64,000 nt of DNA. It comes from Pedococcus badiiscoriae. GTDB taxonomy: Bacteria; Actinomycetota; Actinomycetes; Actinomycetales; Dermatophilaceae. Where the stretch lies: the NCBI RefSeq assembly GCF_013408925.1, contig NZ_JACCAB010000001.1, positions 2,666,001 through 2,730,000 of the forward strand, in the 5' to 3' direction. The notes beneath the pieces are model-generated. The model searched no databases and was not told the DNA's origin. It saw only the letters and a list, made by a program, of their open reading frames with translations. The position numbers were made by a program, and so were the translations under genes. Below, piece after piece: positions 31,357 through 42,314 of this stretch. How positions within the stretch are numbered: the first letter of the stretch is position 1; the number at the start of each line of letters is the position of its first letter.

Positions 31357-33383
31357 GGCGAGCCCGTGATCGCGCGGTGAGGCGCTCCGGCTCGGTCCGC
31401 GACCACTCGCCGCGGATGTGGGTGCTCGGACTCGTGGTCCTGTGCTTCATGGCCACCCTGGTCACGCGGTTGGGACAGGTCCAGATCGTGGGTCACGCGG
31501 ACTACGAGCGGGCGGCGGCCACCCTCGACACCCGCACGGTCACCGAACCCGCCGTCAGGGGCCGCATCCTCGACCGCAACGGACTGCCCCTGGTGGACAA
31601 CACGACGCAGACCGTGGTGACCCTCGACCGGTCGGTGCTGGTCGAGTCGAAGGACGGGGGACGCGACCTCGTGCGTCGCGTCGCCGCAGTGCTGGGGTCG
31701 GACGTCGACCAGCTCTGGGGGCGCACCCAGCTGTGCGGGGTCAAGGACGCCCCGCGGCCGCCAGTCTGCTGGGCAGGCTCGGCCTACGTGCCGATCCCGC
31801 TGGTCAGCGGGGTCGATCCGCGCAGGGCCCTGAGCCTGCTCGAACGTCCGGATCTCTTTCCCGGAGTGGGGGTGTCGGCCCAGCCTGTGCGTGACTACCC
31901 AGCGAAGAAGACGGTCAACGCAGCCCACCTGCTCGGCTACCTCGCGCGGTCGAACGCCGACGACGTGGCGGCGTCCCACGGCGCCATCGGCGACCTGGAC
32001 CTGGTCGGTCGGTCAGGTCTGGAGCAGCAGTACGACGCCCGCCTGCGAGGCACTCCCGGGACGAGCACGGTCGCGGTCGACCCTCGCGGCATCGTCACGC
32101 GGACGCTCCGCCAGACAGACCCCGTCCCCGGCCTGGACGTCGTGACCAACCTCGACGCCCGGGTGCAGTCGGCGGCGGAGGCTGCGCTCGCCACGGCGGT
32201 GGCGTCCGCGCGGACCCGCGGCTACCGGGCCGACTCGGCCGCGGCCGTGGTCCTGGACGTCGCCAACGGCGGCGTCGTCGCGGCGGCGAGCTACCCGTCC
32301 TACGACCCGGACGTCTGGACCGGTGGTGTCACGGCCTCGGAGTTCGCGCGGCTCACCGCCCCCACGGCGGGGACCCCGCTGGTCTCTCGCGTGACCTCCG
32401 CGGCGTTCTCGCCGGCGTCCACCTTCAAGGTCGTCAGCCTGCCGGCCGCGGTGCGGGCCGGGAACTCACTCGGTGGGACGTACGACTGCACGTCCAGCTA
32501 CACCATCGGGAACCGCAGGTTCGCCAACTTCGAGTCGCGGGCGTACGGACCGATCTCGTTGCGCAAGGCCGTGGAGGTCTCCTGCGACACGATCTTCTAC
32601 GACTTCGCCTACCGGTCCTGGCTTGCCCAGGGTGGACTCGCGGCGACGTCCGATGCCCACGACCCCTTCGTCGCGATGGCCGACGCGTTCGGACTGGGCC
32701 GGCCCACCGGGATCGACCTGCCGGGGGAGCAGGCCGGCCGGATCCCGGGCCGCGCGTGGAAGCAGCGCCAGTGGGACCAGACCCGGGCGCAGACCTGCAG
32801 GCGTGGCACCTCCGGCTACCCGGAGGTGGCGGCCACCGACCCGAGCCGCGCGGCATACCTGCGGGCGCTGGCCGTCGAGAACTGCCGCACGGGGTTCCAG
32901 TTCCGGGCCGGCGACGCCGCCAACTTCGCCATCGGCCAGGGGGACATCACGGTGACGCCGCTGCAGATGGCCCAGGTCTACGCGGCCATCGCCAACGGCG
33001 GGACGCTGTGGAAGCCGCAGGTCGCGCGCGCCTTCGTGGGACCGCGTGGCGCGACCGAGCCGGTGGCTGCGGTGCGGACCGGGACGGTGCCCTTCCCGCC
33101 AGGGACCCTCGCCTTCCTGCACGGGGCGCTCGAGGGGGTCGTGACGCAGGGGTCGGCGGCGGGTGCGTTCGCGGGGTTCCCGTTGAAGCAGTGGCCGATC
33201 GCGGGCAAGACCGGGACCGCCGAGTCCTTCGGCGCGCAGGACACCGCCTGGTTCGCCTCCTACGCACCGGCCACGAAGCCGAGGTATGCCGTCGTGGTCG
33301 TGATCGGCCACGGCGGGCTGGGTGCGGCCACCGCGGCGCCCGCGGCGCGGGCCATCCACGAGGTCCTGCGCACCCTGAGGTGA
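31353..33383 (+). CDS. mrdA: penicillin-binding protein 2 (peptidoglycan transpeptidase)
   Basis: The 676-aa bitopic protein cross-links lateral-wall peptidoglycan as part of the elongasome. A basic cytoplasmic tail is followed by a helix (about 28-48), the PBP dimerisation domain (GRILDRNGLPLVDN) and the transpeptidase. Catalytic motifs are STFK (SPASTFKVV, near 352), SCD (EVSCDTIFYDF, near 410) and KTG (IAGKTGTAE, near 620). GGGGAGG precedes the GTG. No rodA follows, which is unusual for this operon; a terminator-like hairpin comes next. Confidence 0.95.
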   Translation: MRRARDRAVRRSGSVRDHSPRMWVLGLVVLCFMATLVTRLGQVQIVGHADYERAAATLDTRTVTEPAVRGRILDRNGLPLVDNTTQTVVTLDRSVLVESKDGGRDLVRRVAAVLGSDVDQLWGRTQLCGVKDAPRPPVCWAGSAYVPIPLVSGVDPRRALSLLERPDLFPGVGVSAQPVRDYPAKKTVNAAHLLGYLARSNADDVAASHGAIGDLDLVGRSGLEQQYDARLRGTPGTSTVAVDPRGIVTRTLRQTDPVPGLDVVTNLDARVQSAAEAALATAVASARTRGYRADSAAAVVLDVANGGVVAAASYPSYDPDVWTGGVTASEFARLTAPTAGTPLVSRVTSAAFSPASTFKVVSLPAAVRAGNSLGGTYDCTSSYTIGNRRFANFESRAYGPISLRKAVEVSCDTIFYDFAYRSWLAQGGLAATSDAHDPFVAMADAFGLGRPTGIDLPGEQAGRIPGRAWKQRQWDQTRAQTCRRGTSGYPEVAATDPSRAAYLRALAVENCRTGFQFRAGDAANFAIGQGDITVTPLQMAQVYAAIANGGTLWKPQVARAFVGPRGATEPVAAVRTGTVPFPPGTLAFLHGALEGVVTQGSAAGAFAGFPLKQWPIAGKTGTAESFGAQDTAWFASYAPATKPRYAVVVVIGHGGLGAATAAPAARAIHEVLRTLR

Positions 33384-33388
33384 GGTCC

Positions 33389-33414
33389 ACCACCGGTGGG
33401 GGCCGTCCGGTGGT
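33389..33414 (+). terminator. hairpin after mrdA
   Basis: A perfect 8-bp stem ACCACCGG / CCGGTGGT with a 10-nt loop, just after the mrdA stop. No T-run, as is common for actinobacterial terminators. Confidence 0.55.
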
Positions 33415-33419
33415 GTCAG

Positions 33420-33425
33420 TAGGCT
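33420..33425 (+). promoter_or_regulatory. -10 box of leaderless lpdA
   Basis: TAGGCT, 6 nt before the ATG at 33432, directly after the mrdA hairpin. Confidence 0.62.
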
Positions 33426-33431
33426 GACGCC

Positions 33432-34826
33432 ATGGCTGACTTCGATGTCGTAGTTCTCGGTGCTGGTCCTGGCGGGTACGTCGCGGCGATCCGCGCGTCC
33501 CAGCTCGGTCTCAAGGCGGCGGTGGTCGAGTCCAAGTACTGGGGCGGCGTCTGCCTCAACGTCGGGTGCATCCCCTCGAAGGCGTTGCTGCGCAACGCCG
33601 AGCTGTCGCACATCCTTCAGCACGAGAAGGAGAAGTTCGGGATCGAGGGCGACGCGACGATGTCGTTCGGCCCGACGCACGCGCGCTCGCGGTCGGTGTC
33701 GGCGGGCATCGTCAAGGGCGTGCACTTCCTGATGAAGAAGAACAAGATCACCGAGATCGACGGCTGGGGCACGCTGACCAGCCCGACGTCGATGGACGTG
33801 GCCCTGAACTCCGGTGAGAAGCAGACGGTCACCTTCGACAAGCTCATCATCGCCACGGGCGCGACCACCCGGCTGATCCCGGGCACTTCGCTGTCCGACC
33901 GGGTCGTGACCTACGAGGAGCAGATCCTCACCGACCAGCTGCCCGGCTCGATCGTCATCGCCGGCTCCGGCGCGATCGGCGTCGAGTTCGCCTACGTCCT
34001 GAAGAACTTCGGTGTCGACGTGACCATCGTGGAGTTCCTCGACCGGATGGTGCCCACCGAGGACGCCGAGGTGTCCAAGGAGCTGCTCAAGCACTACAAG
34101 AAGCTCGGCATCACCGTCCTGTTGTCCACGAAGGTCGAGTCGATCGACGACAGTGGCGAGAAGGTCCGCGTGACCGTGTCGCCCGCGGCGGGAGGCGACT
34201 CGACGGTCATCGAGACCGACAAGGTCCTCCAGGCGATCGGGTTCGCCCCGCGGCTCGAGGGCTACGGCCTCGAGGCACTCGGGGTGGCCACCGAGCGCGG
34301 CGCGATCGTCATCGACGACCACTGCCGCACCAACGTCGACAACGTCTACGCGATCGGCGACGTGACGGGCAAGCTCATGCTGGCCCACACGGCCGAGGCC
34401 CAGGGCGTCGTCGCCGCCGAGACCATGGCGGGTGCCGAGACCATGCCGGTCGAGTACGACTTCATCCCGCGGGCGACCTACTGCCAGCCGCAGATCGCGT
34501 CGTTCGGCTACACGGAGGCGCAGGCACAGGAGAAGGGCTTCGACGTCAAGGTCGCCAAGTTCCCGTTCTCCGCCAACGGCAAGGCGATGGGGCTCGGCGA
34601 CGCCGTCGGTTTCGTCAAGGTGGTCGCTGACGCGACGCACAACGAGATCATCGGCGCCCACCTCATCGGCCCCGACGTCACCGAGCTGCTCCCCGCGCTG
34701 ACCCTCGCCCAGAAGTGGGACCTCACCGCCGACGAGGTGGCGCGCAACGTCTTCGCGCACCCGACGCTGTCCGAGGCGGTCAAGGAAGCCGTCGAGGGCA
34801 TCGCCGGTCACATGATCAACCTCTGA
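33432..34826 (+). CDS. lpdA: dihydrolipoyl dehydrogenase (E3)
   Basis: The 464-aa FAD/NAD-linked disulfide oxidoreductase reoxidises dihydrolipoamide in 2-oxoacid dehydrogenase complexes. The FAD motif is [13 protein letters not shown] (about 6-18), the redox pair [10 protein letters not shown] (Cys near 41 and 46), the NAD motif [12 protein letters not shown] (about 176-187) and the C-terminal catalytic His in AHPTLSEAV (near 444). Full length. It stands apart from any E1/E2 genes, as is usual in actinobacteria. Confidence 0.96.
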   Translation: MADFDVVVLGAGPGGYVAAIRASQLGLKAAVVESKYWGGVCLNVGCIPSKALLRNAELSHILQHEKEKFGIEGDATMSFGPTHARSRSVSAGIVKGVHFLMKKNKITEIDGWGTLTSPTSMDVALNSGEKQTVTFDKLIIATGATTRLIPGTSLSDRVVTYEEQILTDQLPGSIVIAGSGAIGVEFAYVLKNFGVDVTIVEFLDRMVPTEDAEVSKELLKHYKKLGITVLLSTKVESIDDSGEKVRVTVSPAAGGDSTVIETDKVLQAIGFAPRLEGYGLEALGVATERGAIVIDDHCRTNVDNVYAIGDVTGKLMLAHTAEAQGVVAAETMAGAETMPVEYDFIPRATYCQPQIASFGYTEAQAQEKGFDVKVAKFPFSANGKAMGLGDAVGFVKVVADATHNEIIGAHLIGPDVTELLPALTLAQKWDLTADEVARNVFAHPTLSEAVKEAVEGIAGHMINL

Positions 34827-34835
34827 GCTGCCGGT

Positions 34836-35414
34836 ATGCCGCGTGTCAGCCTGCCGATCACGACCCCTCGGCTCACCCTGCGCAGCTTCCGCCCGGGGGA
34901 CGAGGAGGACGTCTTCGCCTACCGGTCGGTGCCGTCCGTCGTGCGGTACATCCCCGGCGAGCCCAAGACCCGCGAGGACGTGGCGGACCTCGTGGCCGAG
35001 CGGGCCACGGCCGGGCGGGTCGACGAGAGGTCCCCGATCCTGACCCTGGCGGTCGAGCTCGACGGGCGCGTCATCGGTGACGTGCTCATCCACCTGGCCG
35101 GTCTGGGTGGCGCCGACGGGCGGCAGGCCGAGATCGGCTGGGTCTTCGCCCCGGACCTGGCGGGGCAGGGCTACGCCACGGAGGCGGCTCGCGCCCTCTT
35201 GGAGGCGGCCTTCGGCTCACTCGGAGTGCACCGCGTGTGGGCCCAGCTCGAACCGGAGAACACCCCCTCGTCGCGGATCTGTGAGCGGCTGGGCATGCGT
35301 CGCGAGGCGCTGTTCGAGAAGGCCTCGTGGTTCAAGGAGCAGTGGACCGACCTGGCGATCTATGCCCTGCTGGCGGACGAGTGGTCGGCCGGGACTACTT
35401 CTTCGGCTTCTTGA
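34836..35414 (+). CDS. GNAT acetyltransferase, RimJ/RimL-like
   Basis: The 192-aa protein of the Acetyltransf_3 type begins LPITTPRLTLRSFRPGDEE. The acetyl-CoA loop region is GWVFAPDLAGQGYATEAA (about 105-122) and the end is RICERLGMRREALFE. The likely role is N-terminal protein or small-molecule acetylation; the substrate is unknown. The ATG lies inside a GTATGCCG octamer, 9 nt after lpdA, and no SD is clear. The last 20 bases overlap the convergent TfoX gene. Confidence 0.87.
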   Translation: MPRVSLPITTPRLTLRSFRPGDEEDVFAYRSVPSVVRYIPGEPKTREDVADLVAERATAGRVDERSPILTLAVELDGRVIGDVLIHLAGLGGADGRQAEIGWVFAPDLAGQGYATEAARALLEAAFGSLGVHRVWAQLEPENTPSSRICERLGMRREALFEKASWFKEQWTDLAIYALLADEWSAGTTSSAS

Positions 35415-35745
35415 CCTTCGGCGGCAACGTGGCGATGTGGTCGCGTGCCCGGTCCGTCCAGGTGGACAGCTCCTCGTCGGACAGGTCGGACGGCAGCGAG
35501 AGCCACCCGCTCATCGGGCGCTCCTGGGGTCCGAACGAACCGCTGCCCGGCATCCCCGCGAGCTCGGCCATCCCGGCCTCGTCGAGCTTGACGCCCACGG
35601 CGTCGCCGAACAGCCCGGCATACATGTTGCCGTTGACGAACGCGCCGAGGCTGCCGAACATCGGCTTGACCTCGACACCTGGTGCTTCGCTGATCAGACC
35701 CCGGAAGTGCGCCTTGGCCTCGTCACTGTGCTTGGGCATCTGCAT
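35395..35745 (-). CDS. TfoX/Sxy N-terminal-domain protein
   Basis: The 116-aa protein consists of the TfoX N-terminal domain only (KPMFGSLGAFVNGNMYAG, then VGVKLDEAG). In gamma-proteobacteria TfoX activates competence; actinobacterial single-domain homologues have no known function. The ATG at 35745 (MQMPKH) is chosen over a longer upstream extension that lacks family similarity. The Lys-rich C-terminus (KVKKPKK) overlaps the GNAT gene end. Confidence 0.82.
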   Translation of the reverse strand: MQMPKHSDEAKAHFRGLISEAPGVEVKPMFGSLGAFVNGNMYAGLFGDAVGVKLDEAGMAELAGMPGSGSFGPQERPMSGWLSLPSDLSDEELSTWTDRARDHIATLPPKVKKPKK

Positions 35746-35873
35746 GTCGCCATCCAACCATCGCTTCGCGCCCTGCTGTCCCCTGGCTGGCTCCGTGCGC
35801 GGGCGATTAGGGCTGCGGAGCACGCCGCTGGTAACCTTGGTGACGCCGTAGACCGGCCGCGGATCCAGAGAGC

Positions 35874-35892
35874 CCAGGTGAACCAGCCCTGG
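35874..35892 (+). other. hairpin in rpsO leader
   Basis: CCAGG / CCTGG with a 9-nt loop, upstream of the rpsO SD (AAGGAG at 35915-35920). S15 genes in several bacteria are autoregulated through leader RNA, so this is a possible S15-binding site. The evidence is weak. Confidence 0.3.
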
Positions 35893-35932
35893 TGCACCGC
35901 GCAACGATCACACGAAGGAGCAGTGCCGACCC

Positions 35933-36202
35933 ATGCCGTTGAGCGCAGACGTCAAGCAGAAGATCATGTCCGAGTACGCCACGCACGAGGGCGACACCGG
36001 TTCCCCCGAGGTCCAGGTCGCGATGCTGACGCAGCGCATCCTCGACCTCACCGAGCACTCGCGCCAGCACAAGCACGACCACCACAGCCGCCGCGGCCTG
36101 CTCCTCCTGGTCGGCCAGCGTCGCCGGCTGCTGCGCTACCTCGAGAGCGTCGACGTCGAGCGTTACCGCTCGCTGATCAAGCGCCTCGGTCTGCGCCGCT
36201 AA
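35933..36202 (+). CDS. rpsO: 30S ribosomal protein S15
   Basis: The 89-aa protein has typical S15 length and sequence ([43 protein letters not shown]). It is an early binder of the 16S rRNA central domain. AAGGAG lies 12 nt upstream of the ATG, slightly far. It is followed by a strong terminator and then pnp, the conserved rpsO-pnp order. Confidence 0.98.
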   Translation: MPLSADVKQKIMSEYATHEGDTGSPEVQVAMLTQRILDLTEHSRQHKHDHHSRRGLLLLVGQRRRLLRYLESVDVERYRSLIKRLGLRR

Positions 36203-36211
36203 GCATTCGAC

Positions 36212-36240
36212 AGGGACGGTCCTCCATGAGGGCCGTCCCT
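36212..36240 (+). terminator. rpsO terminator / rpsO-pnp hairpin
   Basis: A 12-bp stem (AGGGACGGTCCT with AGGGCCGTCCCT, one G-U pair) with loop CCATG. By analogy with enteric rpsO-pnp it could also be an RNase cleavage site rather than a full stop. Confidence 0.75.
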
Positions 36241-36248
36241 CTCGCATG

Positions 36249-36270
36249 GGGCCGGCATCGATGCCGGCCC
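36249..36270. other. 22-bp perfect palindrome upstream of pnp
   Basis: The sequence GGGCCGGCAT-CGATGCCGGCCC is fully self-complementary, 9 bp beyond the rpsO terminator. As RNA it would need an open loop (outer stem GGGCCGGC). Protein operator or processing hairpin are both possible. Confidence 0.7.
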
Positions 36271-36304
36271 GCATGACTGCGTTCCGACTCAGGGACGCAG
36301 GCAG

Positions 36305-36332
36305 GACAGCATGTGAACGACAGCATGTGAAC
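36305..36332 (+). repeat. 14-bp tandem duplication in pnp leader
   Basis: Two perfect copies of GACAGCATGTGAAC, followed by the first five bases of a third copy. Confidence 0.85.
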
Positions 36333-36372
36333 GACAGAAACCCGTGCACAACGACGATGCACAAGGTTCAGC

Positions 36373-36390
36373 TGAGAGACATGACTCTCA
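36373..36390 (+). other. hairpin just upstream of pnp SD
   Basis: TGAGAG / CTCTCA, 6-bp stem with a 6-nt loop, ending shortly before GAAGGAGGG of pnp. Candidate leader element for pnp autocontrol. Confidence 0.4.
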
Positions 36391-36411
36391 ACAGAAGAGA
36401 AGGAGGGCCCA

Positions 36412-38793
36412 ATGGAGGGTCCAGAGATCCACTTCGCCGAAGCGACCATCGACAATGGTTCGTTCGGCACCCGCACGGTCCGGTTCGAGACCGGACGCCT
36501 GGCCAAGCAGGCCGGCGGCGCCGTTGCCGCCTACCTGGATGAGGACACGATGCTCCTCTCCACCACCACCGCCGGGAAGTCCCCGCGCGAAGGTTTCGAC
36601 TTCTTCCCCCTGACGGTCGACGTCGAGGAGCGGATGTATGCCGCGGGCAAGATCCCCGGCTCGTTCTTCCGCCGCGAGGGTCGCCCGTCGACCGACGCGA
36701 TCCTCACCTGCCGCCTGATCGACCGCCCGCTGCGCCCGACCTTCACCAAGGGCCTGCGCAACGAGGTCCAGGTCGTCATCACGGTGCTCGCGCTCAACCC
36801 CGACCACCAGTACGACGTGCTCGCCATCAACGCGGCCAGCGCCTCCACGCAGATCTCGGGTCTGCCGTTCTCCGGTCCGATCGGTGGCGTCCGCGTCTCG
36901 CTGATCGACGGCCAGTGGGTCGCGTTCCCGAACTTCTCCGACATCGAGCGCTCGACCTTCGACATGGTCGTCGCCGGCCGCATCGCGGGCGATGACGTCG
37001 CGATCATGATGGTCGAGGCGGAGTCCACCGAGTCCACCTGGAACCTCGTCAAGAACGAGGGCAAGCAGGCCCCGACCGAAGAGGTCGTCGCCGAGGGCCT
37101 CGAGGCCTCCAAGAAGTTCATCAGGGTCCTGTGCGAGGCCCAGGCCGAGCTGGCCAGCAAGGCCGCCAAGCCGGTCCAGGAGTTCCCGATCTTCCTCGAC
37201 TACGAGGACGACGCGTATGCCGCCGTCGAGGCCGCGACCTCCGACGACCTGGCGCAGGCGCTCACCATCGCCGGCAAGCAGGAGCGCGAGGACCGCATCG
37301 ACGAGCTGAAGGACTCCATGAAGGAGAAGCTCGCCGCTGAGTTCGAGGGACGCGAGAAGGAGCTGTCCGCGGCCTACCGGTCCGTGCAGAAGAAGCTGAT
37401 CCGTCAGCGCATCCTGCGCGACAAGGTCCGCATCGACGGCCGTGGCCTCGCCGACATCCGCGCCCTGAGCGCGGAGGTCGAGGTGCTGCCGCGCGTGCAC
37501 GGTTCGGCCATCTTCGAGCGCGGCGAGACCCAGATCATGGGTGTCACCACGCTGAACATGCTCCGCATGGAGCAGCAGCTCGACACGTTGTCGCCGGTGA
37601 CGCGCAAGCGCTACATGCACAACTACAACTTCCCGCCCTACTCCACCGGTGAGACCGGTCGGGTGGGTTCGCCGAAGCGTCGCGAGATCGGTCACGGAGC
37701 GCTCGCCGAGCGTGCGCTCATGCCGGTGCTGCCGACCCGCGAGGAGTTCCCCTACGCGATCCGCCAGGTGTCCGAGGCTCTCGGCTCCAACGGCTCGACG
37801 TCGATGGGCTCGGTCTGCGCCTCCACCCTCGCGCTGCTCAACGCCGGTGTGCCGCTGCGCGCCCCGGTCGCCGGCATCGCCATGGGCCTGGTGTCCGACG
37901 AGGTCGACGGCCAGACGCAGTACGCCGCGCTGACCGACATCCTCGGTGCCGAGGACGCCTTCGGTGACATGGACTTCAAGGTCGCCGGCACGCGCGAGTT
38001 CGTCACGGCCATCCAGCTCGACACCAAGCTCGACGGCATCCCCGCCTCGGTGCTGGCCGGCGCGCTGACCCAGGCCCGCGACGCTCGCCTGCACATCCTC
38101 GACGTCATGAACGAGGCCATCGACGCGCCCGACGAGATGAGCCCCTTCGCTCCCCGCGTCATCTCGGTGCAGGTCCCGATCGACAAGATCGGCGAGGTCA
38201 TCGGGCCGAAGGGCAAGATGATCAACCAGATCCAGGACGAGACCGGCGCCCAGATCTCGATCGAGGACGACGGCACGATCTACATCGGTGCGACCGACGG
38301 CCCCTCGGCCGAGGCTGCCCGGGCGCAGATCAACGCCATCGCGAACCCGCAGATGCCGGAGATCGGCGAGCGCTTCCTGGGCACCGTGGTGAAGACCACG
38401 ACGTTCGGTGCGTTCATCTCCCTGCTGCCGGGCAAGGACGGCCTGCTGCACATCTCCGAGGTGCGCAAGCTCGTCGGTGGCAAGCGGATCGACGCCGTCG
38501 AGGACGTCCTGGCCGTGGGCCAGAAGGTCCAGGTCGAGCTCAAGGAGATCGACCCGCGCGGCAAGCTCTCGCTGGCGGCCGTGCTGGCCGAGGGCGAGGG
38601 CGGCGACGCCGAGGCAGATGACGAGGCTCCCTCCTCCGACGCTGCGTCGGACGGCGCTGCCGAGGCCGATGCCCCCCGCGCCGACCACGAGGACCGCGAG
38701 GACCGTGGCGAGCGTCGTGAGGGTGGACGCAGCCGCAACCGCCGTCGTGGCGGCCGTGGCGGCGACGACCGTCCCGAGGGCTCTGAAGCCTGA
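36412..38793 (+). CDS. pnp: polyribonucleotide nucleotidyltransferase (PNPase)
   Basis: The 793-aa phosphorolytic 3'-5' exoribonuclease forms a trimer. The two RNase PH domains (about 15-240 and 335-560) hold [13 protein letters not shown] and [16 protein letters not shown]. The KH domain has the [12 protein letters not shown] loop (near 605) and the S1 domain is [17 protein letters not shown] (near 650). The tail after about 715 is acidic, then Arg/Gly-rich ([10 protein letters not shown]), as in other actinobacteria where PNPase joins RNase E/J complexes. Strong SD GAAGGAGGG. Confidence 0.98.
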   Translation: MEGPEIHFAEATIDNGSFGTRTVRFETGRLAKQAGGAVAAYLDEDTMLLSTTTAGKSPREGFDFFPLTVDVEERMYAAGKIPGSFFRREGRPSTDAILTCRLIDRPLRPTFTKGLRNEVQVVITVLALNPDHQYDVLAINAASASTQISGLPFSGPIGGVRVSLIDGQWVAFPNFSDIERSTFDMVVAGRIAGDDVAIMMVEAESTESTWNLVKNEGKQAPTEEVVAEGLEASKKFIRVLCEAQAELASKAAKPVQEFPIFLDYEDDAYAAVEAATSDDLAQALTIAGKQEREDRIDELKDSMKEKLAAEFEGREKELSAAYRSVQKKLIRQRILRDKVRIDGRGLADIRALSAEVEVLPRVHGSAIFERGETQIMGVTTLNMLRMEQQLDTLSPVTRKRYMHNYNFPPYSTGETGRVGSPKRREIGHGALAERALMPVLPTREEFPYAIRQVSEALGSNGSTSMGSVCASTLALLNAGVPLRAPVAGIAMGLVSDEVDGQTQYAALTDILGAEDAFGDMDFKVAGTREFVTAIQLDTKLDGIPASVLAGALTQARDARLHILDVMNEAIDAPDEMSPFAPRVISVQVPIDKIGEVIGPKGKMINQIQDETGAQISIEDDGTIYIGATDGPSAEAARAQINAIANPQMPEIGERFLGTVVKTTTFGAFISLLPGKDGLLHISEVRKLVGGKRIDAVEDVLAVGQKVQVELKEIDPRGKLSLAAVLAEGEGGDAEADDEAPSSDAASDGAAEADAPRADHEDREDRGERREGGRSRNRRRGGRGGDDRPEGSEA

Positions 38794-38814
38794 CCCGCGG
38801 TCTCTGCTGAACAC

Positions 38815-38850
38815 AGCGGGCCGGTCCACCTCACGGTGGGCCGGCCCGCT
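38815..38850 (+). terminator. pnp terminator
   Basis: A 16-bp stem (AGCGGGCCGGTCCACC with GGTGGGCCGGCCCGCT, one G-U) with loop TCAC. It is the strongest terminator-like hairpin in the window apart from 49001-49031. Confidence 0.88.
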
Positions 38851-38884
38851 TGCGTCGGGGCGGCGCACCCCGAAGGCTGTCCCC

Positions 38885-40883
<1,999 letters not shown>

Positions 40884-41231
40884 GTGCGCGAGAAGGTCAC
40901 CGCGGTCGTCCTGCTCGCGGTGCTGGGGTTCTACTCCGTGACGATCGGCTGGCGCGGGGTGGAGCTGGTCCGGGACGGTCGGCCCGTGGCCGTGCTGTTC
41001 GGCGTCGCCGTCATCCTCATCCCCGTGGTGGCGCTGCTGGCGATGGTCCCCCTCGTCCGGCTGGCCCGCGACGGCGCGCGGATGATGGCCCAGGCCCGCG
41101 CCACCGGGGCCGACGGCGCCTGGGCCGACGAGCTCGCGCAGGCGGAGGCCTGCCGGCTCGCCCAGGACCGCAAGGGCGAGCAGGCCCACTACCGTGCCGC
41201 AGTCCGCGCGTGGCGGGCCGGAATGCCCTGA
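40884..41231 (+). CDS. small two-helix membrane protein after dapB
   Basis: The 115-aa protein starts with a GTG directly behind the dapB stop. Two hydrophobic helices (about 5-22 and 34-58) and a soluble, Ala/Arg/Glu-rich helical tail. It is the kind of unnamed protein often found after dapB in this group. Function unknown. Confidence 0.72.
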   Translation: MREKVTAVVLLAVLGFYSVTIGWRGVELVRDGRPVAVLFGVAVILIPVVALLAMVPLVRLARDGARMMAQARATGADGAWADELAQAEACRLAQDRKGEQAHYRAAVRAWRAGMP

Positions 41232-41241
41232 GGCCATGCCG

Positions 41242-41556
41242 TCAGGGGAAGCCGAGCAGCCGCAACCCTGCCGCGACGAGGGCGGCCAGCACCACCACGA
41301 CGATGAACGGTGCACGGAGCAGCAGCGCCACCAGGGCGACGCCGACTGCGCCGGCCCGCGAGTCGAGGGTGACCGTGCCGTGGGCCGAGGTCAGGGTCTG
41401 GACGCCGACGAGGGCGGCCAGCAGGGCGATCGGCAGGGCCGAGGTGATCCTGGTGGTCCTCTCGCCGTCGAGCCACGAGGCCGGCACCACATAGCCGAGG
41501 AACTTGAGCACGAAGGCCAGCGCGCTGGCGATGAGCAGGGCGGTCCAGGTGCTCAT
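41242..41556 (-). CDS. azlD: branched-chain amino acid export protein, small subunit (AzlD)
   Basis: The 104-aa AzlD-type protein has three or four helices and the family element FVLKFLGYVVPASWL. It works with AzlC to export branched-chain amino acids or analogues. The ATG overlaps the azlC stop as ATGA. An in-frame upstream extension within azlC is a shadow. Confidence 0.9.
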   Translation of the reverse strand: MSTWTALLIASALAFVLKFLGYVVPASWLDGERTTRITSALPIALLAALVGVQTLTSAHGTVTLDSRAGAVGVALVALLLRAPFIVVVVLAALVAAGLRLLGFP

Positions 41557-42314
41557 GTCACGGTCTCCGGTCCAGCGGTGCCCGTGGTCCCCGGCGCGTC
41601 GTGTGGCCACTGGTGCGGCGGCGCTGGGTCGTGGTGGGCGCGTCGCCACACGCCCGCGAGCAGCGCGGTGCAGGCAGCCACGAGGACGGGGACGCCGGCC
41701 GGGGCGTGCGGGGCGACGAGCACGGCGATGACCGCGGCGAGTGCCGCGATGGCCACCGCGTCCTTCGACTTCAGACGGGGCCACAGGAGGGCGCAGAAGG
41801 CGGCGGCCGCCGCAGCGTCGAGCCCGTAGCGACGCGGGTCGCCCATGGCGTCCCCCACGATGGCCCCGACCAGAGTCGCCACGTTCCACAGGATGAAGAC
41901 CCCCAGGCCAGTGGTCCAGAACCCGAGGCGTGCCGCGGCTGCCTCGGGTTGTGCGACCCCCACGGCTGTCGACTCGTCGATGGTGAGCTGGGCCGCGAAG
42001 ACCTTGCGGAGCCCGCGCACGTCGAGCATCCGCGCGACCTGCAGGCCGTACAGGCCGTTGCGCACTCCGAGCAGGGTGGACGTGGCGATGGCGGCCGGGC
42101 CCCCGGAGGCCCCGGCGGCCATGATCCCGACGAAGGCGAACTGCGAGCCGCCCGAGAACAACAGGAGCGACAGTGCCTGCGTCTGCAGGATGGACAGGCC
42201 GGAGGCGACCGAGAGGGCGCCGAAGCTGATCCCGTAGGTCCCGGTCGCCACGGCGACCGACAGGGCCTGCCGGATGACGCGGGCCCGACGCTCCGGGGAG
42301 AGGGCCGTGCTCAC
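41553..42314 (-). CDS. azlC: branched-chain amino acid export protein, large subunit (AzlC)
   Basis: The 253-aa AzlC protein has about six or seven helices with family stretches GISFGALSVASGLS, SGGSQFAFVGIMAAG and QLTIDESTAVG. The C-terminal 30 residues are Pro/His/Thr-rich and probably cytoplasmic. The GTG start overlaps the GNAT stop (GTGA), so GNAT-azlC-azlD is one coupled unit. Confidence 0.92.
   Translation of the reverse strand: MSTALSPERRARVIRQALSVAVATGTYGISFGALSVASGLSILQTQALSLLLFSGGSQFAFVGIMAAGASGGPAAIATSTLLGVRNGLYGLQVARMLDVRGLRKVFAAQLTIDESTAVGVAQPEAAAARLGFWTTGLGVFILWNVATLVGAIVGDAMGDPRRYGLDAAAAAAFCALLWPRLKSKDAVAIAALAAVIAVLVAPHAPAGVPVLVAACTALLAGVWRRAHHDPAPPHQWPHDAPGTTGTAGPETVT

Noticed and set aside
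32466..35093. 875-codon minus-strand frame across mrdA, lpdA and GNAT
   Set aside because: Spans three unrelated, well-supported plus-strand genes and a promoter; not a real protein.
35746..35932. Additional gene between TfoX and rpsO
   Set aside because: The in-frame extension of TfoX upstream of 35745 lacks family similarity and the region reads better as the rpsO promoter and leader.
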